NCBI GenBank assembly: GCA_029624765.1
Contig: JARSSO010000055.1
Coordinates: 23,077 to 87,076 of the forward strand
From: Candidatus Contendibacter sp.
Lineage (GTDB): Bacteria > Pseudomonadota > Gammaproteobacteria > Competibacterales > Competibacteraceae
Direction of reading: 5' to 3'
DNA length: 64,000 nucleotides
Translations under genes and position numbers: made by a program
Shown here: piece after piece, positions 34,960 to 43,308 of the stretch
Position numbering within the stretch: the first letter of the stretch is position 1
How the letters are laid out: each line of letters begins with the position of its first letter
The notes under the pieces: generated by a model
The model's input: the letters and a program-made list of their open reading frames with translations, nothing else
What the model was told of the DNA's origin: nothing
Database searches by the model: none

Positions 34960-35105
34960 ATCGCCGACCGGTTTGATCTGCATTACATTGAAATTCAACC
35001 GCTTTTTGAAAGCTCCGGTTTAATCGGCACCCAGCAACGTGTTGAATTAACGATAGAATATTTTCAAATCGGTCAGCGTTCTAGGCAGCTTGAGGAGAGG
35101 CATTG
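34960..35105. promoter_or_regulatory. AT-rich intergenic region, possible internal promoter
   Basis: 146 bp, clearly AT-richer than its neighbours. It has a TTGAAATTCAA palindrome near 34988-34998 and a GATAGAATATTTTC stretch near 35052-35065. It ends in GAGGAGAGG, the ribosome site of the next gene. A promoter here would allow separate expression of the lipoprotein-kinase-PEGA genes. I could not place a confident -35. Confidence 0.35.
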
Positions 35106-36026
35106 ATGGCTGGGGGGGTGGGCAGGGTGGCGCGGATGGCCGCGGGGTTGCTGCTGGCGGGGCTGACGGCTTGCGGTGGTCCGGCGCCAACGCCCTTGCA
35201 GTCACAATACCAGCGCGAGGCCGAGCGTGCCCTGCGCTATCGGGCCCGGGGCGAGTTGCCGCGGGCGCTGGCGGCCTGTCAGGAAAGCTTGCGCTGGGCT
35301 GAAATCGCCGACGACCGGCCGGGAATGCTGACGCAGGAGTTGAATATCGGCGATCTGGCGCTGGCGCTGGGCGACTGGGCGCTGGCGGAACGCAGCTTCC
35401 AGCGGGCGCAATCCATGGCGGCGGCGCTGTCCGATGCGACGGGGGCGTTGCGGGCGCGGCTGGGACTGGCTCAGATCAGCCTGCGGCAAGGCCGGTTCGA
35501 CGAGGCGCGGCTGGCGTTCCAGCAGGCGTCGGACGAGGCGCGGGGGCGGGATGTCGCCGCCGAAGTGGTGGCGCTGAACGGCCTGGGGCTGACGTATCGG
35601 GCGCTGGGGGAAACGTCGGCGGGGGGAGCGGCCCTGGCCGAGGCCGAATCGTTGGCCCGCGCTCATGGCGATTGGCGTCTGCTGGCCGCGACACTGGCGA
35701 ATCGAGCGGCTTTGGCGTTGCGGGCGGGTGAGGTGGAATCCGCGGAACGGTCGCTGGAGGAAGCCGTCGATCTGGATCGCGCCGTCGAAAATCTGCCGGG
35801 GTTGGCCCACGATTTGCTACTCTTGGCGCAGGTACGGCGACAACAGGGCAGAGCGCCCGCTGCCCAGGAGCTGGCCCGGCGGGCGAGAGTGATTCTTCAG
35901 CATACCGGTCAGCACCCTCGACCGTCCGGCGCGGCCGAAAGTCCGGCCACCGGGAGCGTAAATCCTGGTGCGCGTTTGCGGCGGGCGGGATTAAAATCAG
36001 CCAAACGGAATGGTTCATCCAATTGA
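35106..36026 (+). CDS. TPR-repeat lipoprotein
   Basis: A 306-residue protein with a signal peptide and lipobox (LLLAGLTACGG), so it is lipidated at the cysteine and sits in an envelope membrane. The rest is a series of TPR helical pairs (RARGELPRALAACQESL, LALGDWALAERSFQRAQ, LRQGRFDEARLAFQQA and so on, about five to six repeats), a typical protein-protein interaction scaffold. ATG 35106 directly follows an in-frame TTG at 35103. In canonical MCE systems an auxiliary lipoprotein occupies this position; this one is not of the usual DUF330/MlaB type. Confidence 0.8.
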   Translation: MAGGVGRVARMAAGLLLAGLTACGGPAPTPLQSQYQREAERALRYRARGELPRALAACQESLRWAEIADDRPGMLTQELNIGDLALALGDWALAERSFQRAQSMAAALSDATGALRARLGLAQISLRQGRFDEARLAFQQASDEARGRDVAAEVVALNGLGLTYRALGETSAGGAALAEAESLARAHGDWRLLAATLANRAALALRAGEVESAERSLEEAVDLDRAVENLPGLAHDLLLLAQVRRQQGRAPAAQELARRARVILQHTGQHPRPSGAAESPATGSVNPGARLRRAGLKSAKRNGSSN

Positions 36027-36117
36027 GAACGTCATCCGGGTTGCCGGATGTTCGGAACGATCGCAGGACATGGGTAGCCCTTGCCGACCATGCCTACCGG
36101 CGTCACGATGGGAAGTC

Positions 36118-38118
36118 ATGAACAAGAAATCCAACACGCTGCCAGTCGGTTATCGTCTGCATCAGTACCGCGTCGAGGCGGTGCTGGGCGCGGGCGGGTT
36201 TGGCATCACCTACAAGGCGGTGCACGAGGCTTTGCAAACCCGGGCGGCCATCAAGGAATACTTTCCGGTGGAGTGGTCCTATCGGGATCGCGACGACGTC
36301 AACGTCCTGGCCAATACCCAGGGGGCGTTGCCGACTTCCGAGGCCGGCGAGGATGTCTGCTATACCTGGGGCCTGGAACGGTTTCTCAACGAAGCCCGTA
36401 TCCTGGCCCAGGTGAATCATCCGGGCGTGGTGCGGGTGCGGGATTTTTTCGAGGCCAACGGCACCGCCTACATCGTCATGGACTACGAGGACGGCGAGCC
36501 GCTCAGTCAGATGCTGCAACGGGAGAGAACCCTGTCGGAGGAGCAGATTCGCCGGCTGCTCGGCGACGTGCTGCCGGCCTTGGAAGCGGTGCATGCGCAG
36601 GGTTATCTGCACCGCGACCTCAAACCCGCCAATCTCTATCGCCGTTCGGATGGCCGGACCATTCTGATCGATTTCGGCGCGGCCCGGCAGGCGCTGGGCC
36701 GCCGCAGCAAGAGTGTCACCAGCGTGTTCTCGCCCGGCTATTCGCCGATCGAGCAATATCTGGTCGATGGCAAGGGCTACGGTCCCTGGACCGACATCTA
36801 CGCCGTGGGCGCGGTGCTTTATCATTGCGTGACGGGCGTGGCGCCGATCGAAGCGCCGGCCCGGGTTCTCGACGACCCGATCAAGCCCGCCGCGGTGGTC
36901 GCGGCCGGTCGCTATGGTCCGGCGCTGTTGCGGCTGGTGGATCGTTCGATGGCGGTTCGACCCGAAAAACGTTTCCAGTCGGTCGCCGAGATGCGGGAGG
37001 CGCTGAACGCGCCGGACCTGCCAAGTCCGCCACCGCCGGTCCAGCCGGACGAGGACGACGGCAACCGCACGGTCAAGTGGGAGTCGCCCTGGCGCTCGGT
37101 TTCGCATCCAAGCGGGGAGAGGCCGCGCCTGGCGATCGTCGAGCCACCCAAGCCGCCGCCCACTGACGACACCCCGAAGCCTCCGTGGTTGAACTGGCGC
37201 CGGGGCGCGGCGATTTTGGCGGTGGTCGCGGTGTTGGCCGGCGGTGTGGAGATCGCCCGGCGCCTGATTTGGCCGTCGAATGGTTCTTCCCCCCCAACGG
37301 AGCCGATTACGCCGCCCCAGCCGCCGGAGCCGCCCAAACCGCCGCCGCCCCAGCCCGGTCAAAATTACACCGAGCCGACCACCGGCATGGAATTTGTCTG
37401 GATTCCCCAAGGTTGTTTTGCCATGGGCAGTCCGGAAACGGAAAAGGGTCGTAGCACCAACGAAACACCGCATCGCGTTTGTTTGCAGGGATTCTGGATG
37501 GGTAAATATGAAGTGACCAACGCTCAGTATCAGCGTTTCGAGTCCGGTCATGACAGTGGATTCTATGAATCCTACAACTTGAACGGTCCCGATCAACCGG
37601 TGGTGCGGGTAAGCTGGCAGGAGGCGATGGCTTACGCCGGCTGGCTGTCGGATAAGGCTGGCTTGCGGTTCCGCTTGCCGACCGAGGCGGAATGGGAATA
37701 CGCGGCGCGAGCGGGCAGCGCCCTGTACCGTCCCTGGGGAGACGATCCCAATCAGGCTTGCCGCTACGCCAATATCTACGACGAGACCGCGCGCAAGACC
37801 AAGCCGCTGCCCTGGGCCAACTATCCCTGCGAGGATGGCCAGGCGGTGGTCGCGCCGGTGGGCAAGTACTTGCCCAACAAGTTTGGTCTGTACGACATGA
37901 TAGGCAACGTCGCCGAATGGACCTGTTCCGAATACGACAGCGCCTACGCCGGCGGCGAGACCCGATGCGCCGATCCGAACGCGGCCGGTGGACGACGGGT
38001 CTTGCGCGGTGGTTCCTGGACCGAATTCCCGGAATTGCTGCGGTTCGCTTACCGATTCCCTACCGTGCCGGGAAACCGAAAGTTCGATTACGGATTCCGC
38101 CTGGTGCTGGCGCCATGA
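36118..38118 (+). CDS. Membrane Ser/Thr protein kinase with C-terminal FGE-like domain
   Basis: A 666-residue protein. The kinase domain looks active: LGAGGFGITYKA glycine loop, AIKEYF lysine, HRDLKPANL catalytic loop (about residue 164), IDFGAARQ, and the PGYSPIEQY activation-segment motif. A proline-rich linker (PSPPPPVQ) and a transmembrane helix (~361-383) lead to a second proline stretch and a periplasmic FGE/sulfatase-modifying-fold domain (MEFVWIPQGCFAMGSPETEK to the end). The FGE tail (RGGSWTEFPE... YGFRLVL) lacks the catalytic cysteines, so it is probably a sensory or binding module. The domain order matches that of the pseudokinase at 29669, suggesting a related pair. The PEGA gene overlaps its stop. 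Confidence 0.9.
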   Translation: MNKKSNTLPVGYRLHQYRVEAVLGAGGFGITYKAVHEALQTRAAIKEYFPVEWSYRDRDDVNVLANTQGALPTSEAGEDVCYTWGLERFLNEARILAQVNHPGVVRVRDFFEANGTAYIVMDYEDGEPLSQMLQRERTLSEEQIRRLLGDVLPALEAVHAQGYLHRDLKPANLYRRSDGRTILIDFGAARQALGRRSKSVTSVFSPGYSPIEQYLVDGKGYGPWTDIYAVGAVLYHCVTGVAPIEAPARVLDDPIKPAAVVAAGRYGPALLRLVDRSMAVRPEKRFQSVAEMREALNAPDLPSPPPPVQPDEDDGNRTVKWESPWRSVSHPSGERPRLAIVEPPKPPPTDDTPKPPWLNWRRGAAILAVVAVLAGGVEIARRLIWPSNGSSPPTEPITPPQPPEPPKPPPPQPGQNYTEPTTGMEFVWIPQGCFAMGSPETEKGRSTNETPHRVCLQGFWMGKYEVTNAQYQRFESGHDSGFYESYNLNGPDQPVVRVSWQEAMAYAGWLSDKAGLRFRLPTEAEWEYAARAGSALYRPWGDDPNQACRYANIYDETARKTKPLPWANYPCEDGQAVVAPVGKYLPNKFGLYDMIGNVAEWTCSEYDSAYAGGETRCADPNAAGGRRVLRGGSWTEFPELLRFAYRFPTVPGNRKFDYGFRLVLAP

Positions 38119-38150
38119 ACTCGCCGGTAACGTTTGTTGGAGAGTGGGGT

Positions 38151-40940
38151 ATGGGGAAAATCCTGCTGAGGGTATGGGGATTGCTGCTGGGGCTGGCGGT
38201 CGCGTTCTGGCTGCCGGTCGAGCCGGCGCGCGCGTCGGGCGCCGTGCCCGAGGCGCGAATGACGGCGGCGGTCGTCGAATTCCAGGTGCGGGGCGGTCTC
38301 GACGAGCAGTCCGGCGCCATCATCGCCGATCAGATGATGGCGGCCATCGCCAATACCGGCCGGTTCGTGCTGCGAGACCGCCTGCCGCTGTCGGCGGCGG
38401 CCAAGATCGCCAAGGCCAGCGAGCTGGGCGAAACCGGTCTGCTCGATCCCAAGACCGCCGCTGAATTGGGTCGGTTGTACGGTCTGGACGCGGTGGTGAC
38501 CGGTGGGGTTTACAAACTGGGAGACCTCATCACCGTCACCGCGCGCCTGATCGATACCCGGAATGCGTCGTTGCTGCGCAGCGGCCAGATTCAGGGCAAG
38601 GACATCGACACCATCCAGATCAAGATCAACGAATTGGCGACGATGATCACGGCCCCGCCGGACGCCCCCAAGCTTTATGCGCTGACCGTCAAGACCGATC
38701 CGGCCGACACCGTCGTCCGGTTGTTGAACAGCCCCAAGCCGTATCAGCCCGGGATTCAGTTGGCGACCGGAGAATACGAAATCGAAGTGACCCGATCCGG
38801 CTATGTGACGCGCAAGGAAAAGTTGCGGATCGCCGACCGCGATCTGACGGCGAACGTCGCGCTGGAAAGGGCCAAGTACGGTCTGACGATCCGGCCGGAG
38901 CCGGCGGACGCGCAGGTTCGGCTGCTCAACAGCCCAACGGGCTATCAACCCGGTGTGGCGCTGACGCCGGGAGACTACGAAGTCGAGGTGGCGCGCGAAG
39001 GCTATGTGGCCCGTAAATTCCCGGTGCGGATCGTGGATGGCGATGTGGCGGTGCAGGTGACACTGCAGAAGGTGCCCCCACCTCCGCCACCTTCCCAGTA
39101 TCGGTTGACCGTGCTGCCCGATCCCCCGCAGGCCACGGTGCGGCTACTGAACTCGCGGACGCCTTATCAGGCTGGCGTGCAATTGCCGCCGGGGGAATAT
39201 CAGATTGAAGTTACCCTGGACGGCTATGAACCAAGCCGGATTCCGGTGCGGATCGCCAGCAGTGACGTGATGTTGCCGGTCGGGCTGAAGAAAATCGAAC
39301 GACCGGTCGCCTATCGCCTGACCGTGCAGCCCGACCCCGCGACCGCCCAGGTGCGGCTGGTGGATTCCAGCGCGGTGTACCAGCCTGGCGTGCAATTAAC
39401 GCCAGGTCGCTACACGGTTGAAGTGACCCAGGCCGGCTACGAGCCAGCTTGGGTGACCGTGCAAATCGCCGATAGCGATGTGATGACGCCGGTCAAACTG
39501 ACCCGGAAGGCTGAGAAACCGCCCAAGCCATCGTCGTATCGGTTGACGGTGCATGCCGATCCCGCCGATGCCCGGGTCAGGCTGTTGAACACCAAGACCG
39601 CCTATCAACCGGGCGTGGCGCTGGCGCCGGGCAATTATACGGTCGAAGTATCCCAGCAAGGATACGAAACCAAGCAAATTCCGATACGGATCGCCGACAG
39701 TGACGTAACGGTGCCGATCACGTTGGCCAGGGAAGCCAAGCCCGAACAGTACCGGCTGACGGTGCAGACCGATCCGCCGGGCGCGCAAGTGCGGTTGCGG
39801 GGAACCAAGACCGGTTACCGGCCGGGGGTAACGTTGCCGCCGGGTTCGTACACGGTCGAAGTCTCCCAGTCGGGTTACGAGACGAAACAGGTTTCGGCGC
39901 GGATCGTGGATGGCGACGTGACGATTCCAGTGACGCTGGTCAAGGCGGCCGAACCCACGCAGTACCGGTTGACGGTACAGACCGATCCGCCGGGCGCGCA
40001 AGTGCGGTTGCGGGGGACCAAGACCGGTTACCGGCCGGGGGTAACGTTGCCGCCGGGTTCGTACACGGTCGAAGTCTCCCAGTCGGGTTACGAGACGAAA
40101 CAGGTTTCGGCGCGGATCGTGGATGGCGACGTGACGATTCCAGTGACGCTGGTCAAGGCGGCCGAACCCACGCAGTACCGGTTGACGGTACAGACCGATC
40201 CGCCGGGCGCGCAAGTGCGGTTGCGGGGGACCAAGACCGGTTACCGGCCGGGGGTAACGTTGCCGCCGGGTTCGTACACGGTCGAAGTCTCCCAGTCGGG
40301 TTACGAGACGAAACAGGTTTCGGCGCGGATCGTGGATGGCGACGTGACGCTGCCGGTGACGCTGACCCGGCAAGTCGAGCCGACGCAATACCGCTTGACG
40401 GTGCGCGTCAATCCGGCCGATGCCCGGGTGCGGCTGGTGAATTCGTCGTTTACCTATCGTCCCGGCGTACCGTTGCCGCCGGGTAGTTACGTCGTCGAAG
40501 TGACCGGACGCGGTTATGAAACGAAACGCGAGTCGGTACGGATCGTGGATGGCGACGTGACGCTGCCGGTCGAACTGGAGAGGAGTGCGACCGCGACCGC
40601 GCCGTCGGCCCCCTCGGCGCCAACCCGTCCCGGCGAATGGCGAATCAGCGCCGTGCAACCCGACAGTTCACTGGATGGTCCGGACCGGTCCGAGTTCATG
40701 CGGGTCTTCGGTGGCTATGTCGGGCGGACGGTGACGCGCGATACCCTGCTCGATGGCGCGCTGCGGTTTTACCAGTCCACGGGGGTTACGCTTGGGTTTG
40801 CGGTGCGGACCAGCGCTTCGGGAACCGCCGAGTTGTCCGGACGGGTAGCCAGGCGGGTTCGACGCACCTACGAGAGCAACATTCCGATCCTGACCCGCAG
40901 CCAACTTGAGAGTTCCGGCTTTGGGGTTTCGGTTCAGTGA
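38151..40940 (+). CDS. Exported protein with FlgO-like domain and nine PEGA repeats
   Basis: A 929-residue exported protein. A signal peptide (MGKILLRVWGLLLGLAVAFWL... ending near ARASG) leads to a FlgO/CsgG-like domain (AAVVEFQVRGGLDEQSGAIIADQM; LDAVVTGGVYKLGD; VTARLIDTR). Nine PEGA-type repeats of ~66-71 residues follow, each with YRLTV...P...VRL, YxPGVxLxPGxYxVEVxxxGYE and RI-DGDV-PV-L. Repeats 6-8 are nearly identical. The last ~100 residues (TRDTLLDGALRFYQ... SGFGVSVQ) are unassigned. PEGA domains are linked to cell-surface or S-layer interactions. ATG 38151 has GGAGAG ahead and starts the signal peptide; ATG 38115 overlaps the kinase stop (ATGA) and is an alternative. Confidence 0.82.
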   Translation: MGKILLRVWGLLLGLAVAFWLPVEPARASGAVPEARMTAAVVEFQVRGGLDEQSGAIIADQMMAAIANTGRFVLRDRLPLSAAAKIAKASELGETGLLDPKTAAELGRLYGLDAVVTGGVYKLGDLITVTARLIDTRNASLLRSGQIQGKDIDTIQIKINELATMITAPPDAPKLYALTVKTDPADTVVRLLNSPKPYQPGIQLATGEYEIEVTRSGYVTRKEKLRIADRDLTANVALERAKYGLTIRPEPADAQVRLLNSPTGYQPGVALTPGDYEVEVAREGYVARKFPVRIVDGDVAVQVTLQKVPPPPPPSQYRLTVLPDPPQATVRLLNSRTPYQAGVQLPPGEYQIEVTLDGYEPSRIPVRIASSDVMLPVGLKKIERPVAYRLTVQPDPATAQVRLVDSSAVYQPGVQLTPGRYTVEVTQAGYEPAWVTVQIADSDVMTPVKLTRKAEKPPKPSSYRLTVHADPADARVRLLNTKTAYQPGVALAPGNYTVEVSQQGYETKQIPIRIADSDVTVPITLAREAKPEQYRLTVQTDPPGAQVRLRGTKTGYRPGVTLPPGSYTVEVSQSGYETKQVSARIVDGDVTIPVTLVKAAEPTQYRLTVQTDPPGAQVRLRGTKTGYRPGVTLPPGSYTVEVSQSGYETKQVSARIVDGDVTIPVTLVKAAEPTQYRLTVQTDPPGAQVRLRGTKTGYRPGVTLPPGSYTVEVSQSGYETKQVSARIVDGDVTLPVTLTRQVEPTQYRLTVRVNPADARVRLVNSSFTYRPGVPLPPGSYVVEVTGRGYETKRESVRIVDGDVTLPVELERSATATAPSAPSAPTRPGEWRISAVQPDSSLDGPDRSEFMRVFGGYVGRTVTRDTLLDGALRFYQSTGVTLGFAVRTSASGTAELSGRVARRVRRTYESNIPILTRSQLESSGFGVSVQ
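39747..40385 (+). repeat. Three tandem 213-bp near-identical repeats (PEGA 6-8)
   Basis: Units start at 39747, 39960 and 40173, exactly 213 bp (71 codons) apart, and a diverged ninth repeat begins at 40386 in phase. Copies two and three appear identical through most of their length; copy one differs by a few synonymous changes (for example GGAACC where the others have GGGACC). The last ~40 bases of copy three diverge. This points to recent in-frame duplication or ongoing homogenisation. Confidence 0.92.
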
Positions 40941-41000
40941 GGCGGAAGGATTAGGGGGATATATACCATTTCCGAATGGATATTGAATTTTGGTGGCTTT

Positions 41001-41060
41001 TGGTAGGTTGGGCTGAACGTCGTCAAGCCCAACATCCTGACTCATCATTGGGCAAAAACG
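41001..41060. repeat. REP-like hairpin downstream of PEGA gene
   Basis: An inverted repeat GTTGGGCT (41007-41014) with AGCCCAAC (41026-41033), embedded in TAGGTTGGGCTGAACG...GCCCAACA, the form of a common dispersed intergenic palindrome in proteobacteria. A GAACCTACG segment downstream (near 41070) extends the symmetry. No T-run follows. Confidence 0.6.
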
Positions 41061-41138
41061 TAGCGTTGCCGAACCTACGCTCTACGCCAAACAGCATAAA
41101 ACCTGTACGGAATTAGTATTATGGTCTAGGGAAGGCTT

Positions 41139-41212
41139 GCCCACGCAAAACACGGAAGACACGGAAGAAGAAAAACGGAGTTTCTATTTGCTTTTCCGTG
41201 TCTTGCGTGGAC
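41139..41212. repeat. Imperfect inverted repeat (NTEDTEE-type) by malic enzyme gene end
   Basis: Arms CCACGCAAAACACGGAAG (41141-41158) and CTTTTCCGTGTCTTGCGTGG (41191-41210) are nearly complementary, separated by ~32 bases. One frame reads TQNTEDTEEEKRS, a spurious peptide often annotated from dispersed repeats. It is 10 bp from the 3' end of the minus-strand malic enzyme gene and may end or stabilise both flanking transcripts. Confidence 0.65.
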
Positions 41213-41221
41213 TGCGGCGAC

Positions 41222-42994
41222 TCAATCCGCCTTCTGATACCCCGGATGGTCGATCATCGCGGTGTGGTCGCCGCGCACGATGGGCAAGTAGCGGGGTTTC
41301 CAGGACCGCGACCGGAGATAGGTATCGAGGTCGCGCCCCGCCAAATCGGTCTTGCTGGCCGCGCCTTCCTTCAGGGCCTGCTCGATCACCCGTGCCGCAA
41401 CCCGGATGCTGACCTCGCGCAATTCGCGTACCGGCGGGTAAATCCGGCTGGATCGCGGGTGCGCGGCGGCGGTGTAATCCGCCAGGGCGTAGGCTGCTTC
41501 CAACACCATGCCGTCGGTAATCTCGCGACACGCGGCCAGAATCGCGCCGAAACCCAGGCCGGGGAAAATGAAGGCGTTGTTGCCCTGACCAATGGAATGC
41601 GTTTGTCCGTTTCGCTCCACGTCGGGAAACGGGCTGCCGGTGGCGACCATGGCCCGGCCCTCGCTCCATTCCACGATGTCTTCCGGCAACGCCTCGCAGG
41701 CCGAGGTTGGGTTGGACAAGGGAAAAATGGCGGGTTGGGGGGTGTTGCGGGCCATGGCCTGCACCACGGGGTGGTTGAACGCGCCGGCCTGACCGCTCAG
41801 ACCGAGCAGGGCGGTGGCCTTGGTGTGTTCGATGGTTTCCAGCAGGGTCGGAATCTCGTTGGCGAGTTGCCAACCCACGATCTTTTCGCGGGGTTGCACG
41901 AAATCCCGCTTGTAGGCTTCGACGCTGCGCCCCTCCACCAGCAGACCGCCGGAGTCGAGCACACAGACCCGGTCGCGGGCTTCCGCGCGGCTCAGCCCCT
42001 CGCGCATCAGGCCCTGAGTGATGGCCCAGGCCACGCCGATACCGCCGGCGCCCGCGCCGAGAATGACGACACGCTGGTCGCGCAACGCCTCGCCCTTCAG
42101 TCGGCTGGCCGAAAGCAGACCGGCCAGCGCCACCGCCCCAGTGCCCTGGATGTCGTCGTTGAACGAGGGAATCCGGTGGCGATAGCGCTCCAGCACGGTG
42201 AAGGCCACGTCCTTGGACAGATCCTCCCACTGGATCACGGCGCGCGGCCAGCGGTCGTGGATCGCCTTGACGAACTTGTCCAGGAACGCCAGATACCGCT
42301 CGCCGCGCAGTCGCCGTTGGCGCACCCCCAGATAGAACTCGTCGTTGAGCAGTTCCAGCCGGTCGGTGCCCACGTCCAGTTTCACCGGCATGGTGTGGAA
42401 GGGGTCGACGCCGCCGCCGATGGTGTAGATCGCCAGCTTGCCGATGGCGATGGCCAGTCCGCCGTAACCCTGATCGCCGATGCCGAGGATGGCCGAGGAA
42501 TCGGTGGCAACGATCATCCGCACGTCGTTCCACGGAAAATTGCGGACCACCCGGTCGGCGCGGTCGATGTTGAGCGGCGAGAACGACAGCCCGCGCGGGT
42601 TCTGGTACAGATGGCTGAACTGCTGCACCGCCTGGCCCACGGTCGGGGTATAGATGATGGGCATCATCTCCTCAAGATGCTGTTCCAGCAGGGCGTAGAA
42701 CAGCGTTTCGGCCCGTTCCTGCAAGGCGCGCAGATACTGGTACTTGGCGATGGGGTCGGGCTCGCGCAGGAAGCCGCGATAGACCCGCTCGACCTGCTGT
42801 TCCAGCGTGTTGACCTGCGGTGGCAGCAGACCGTCCAGCCCCAGCGCTACCCGTTCGTCCTCGGTGAACGCGGTGCCCTTGTTGCTCAGGACCAGTCGCA
42901 ACAGGGCGATGCCTTCCAGGTAAACCTCCATGTAGTCACGACCCTCGGCATCCTGTTTGATATCGAAATACGGGCTGATCGGTTCTCGTTTCAT
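41222..42994 (-). CDS. maeA: NAD-dependent malic enzyme (malate dehydrogenase, oxaloacetate-decarboxylating)
   Basis: A 590-residue malic enzyme, the long eukaryote-like class. It converts malate to pyruvate with CO2 release and NAD(P)H formation. Visible motifs: MPIIYTPTVGQAVQQFSHLY (family start), VATDSSAILGIGDQG, the metal site PSFNDDIQGTGAV, the Rossmann segment VILGAGAGGIGVAWAI and SNPTSACEALPED. ATG 42994 is the start that best fits the family (KREPISPYFD); the frame extends 24 codons further. No metabolic operon partner is adjacent; the 314-bp upstream gap is shared with the divergent crotonase gene. Confidence 0.95.
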   Translation of the reverse strand: MKREPISPYFDIKQDAEGRDYMEVYLEGIALLRLVLSNKGTAFTEDERVALGLDGLLPPQVNTLEQQVERVYRGFLREPDPIAKYQYLRALQERAETLFYALLEQHLEEMMPIIYTPTVGQAVQQFSHLYQNPRGLSFSPLNIDRADRVVRNFPWNDVRMIVATDSSAILGIGDQGYGGLAIAIGKLAIYTIGGGVDPFHTMPVKLDVGTDRLELLNDEFYLGVRQRRLRGERYLAFLDKFVKAIHDRWPRAVIQWEDLSKDVAFTVLERYRHRIPSFNDDIQGTGAVALAGLLSASRLKGEALRDQRVVILGAGAGGIGVAWAITQGLMREGLSRAEARDRVCVLDSGGLLVEGRSVEAYKRDFVQPREKIVGWQLANEIPTLLETIEHTKATALLGLSGQAGAFNHPVVQAMARNTPQPAIFPLSNPTSACEALPEDIVEWSEGRAMVATGSPFPDVERNGQTHSIGQGNNAFIFPGLGFGAILAACREITDGMVLEAAYALADYTAAAHPRSSRIYPPVRELREVSIRVAARVIEQALKEGAASKTDLAGRDLDTYLRSRSWKPRYLPIVRGDHTAMIDHPGYQKAD

Positions 42995-43308
42995 TGCGTG
43001 GCTTCGAGAGTGGGTGGAAATCGGGCGCCGATCCGGTCGGGCCGGATCGCGCAAGCGAATGGTCATTTATGACAGCTATCGGCGGCAGGGTCAAACCGCG
43101 TTGAATTGAATCCCGTGATCCGATTTGTTGCGCGCGCCCCAAAAACCCTTTCAATTGACCCCGTTTTCACAGACTGACGTATACTATCCGCCACCTCGGC
43201 CAACCGGTGGTTCGCGCATGGCGTTTCCGTGCAAGCCAGCCGCCGCCGGTTCCGCCAAAATCAAGTAAAATCAAGACGGCCCAGCCCCTGTCAGGAAGGA
43301 GAATCCCC
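42995..43308. promoter_or_regulatory. 314-bp divergent promoter region (malic enzyme / crotonase)
   Basis: No gene seen. A candidate plus-strand promoter is TTGACC (43155-43160) and TATACT (43180-43185), but the spacing is 19 bp, longer than ideal. A tandem AAAATCAAG-T-AAAATCAAG lies near 43257-43276. AGGAAGGAGA just before 43309 is the crotonase ribosome site. Confidence 0.4.

Noticed and set aside
38115..38150. Start of the PEGA protein at ATG 38115
   Set aside because: Possible through ATGA coupling, but the signal peptide and a GGAGAG ribosome site point to 38151; kept as an alternative only.
39747..40385. CRISPR array
   Set aside because: The repeats are 213-bp coding units in a PEGA protein, contiguous and in frame, with no spacers.
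28140..40940. Type VI secretion locus
   Set aside because: Kinase, phosphatase and FGE-like proteins recall PpkA/PppA/TagR, but no tssBC, hcp, vgrG, clpV or tssJKLM genes are present.
41136..41412. Plus-strand ORF starting MPTQNTEDTEE
   Set aside because: This peptide is a known artefact of dispersed repeats and then runs antisense into the malic enzyme gene.
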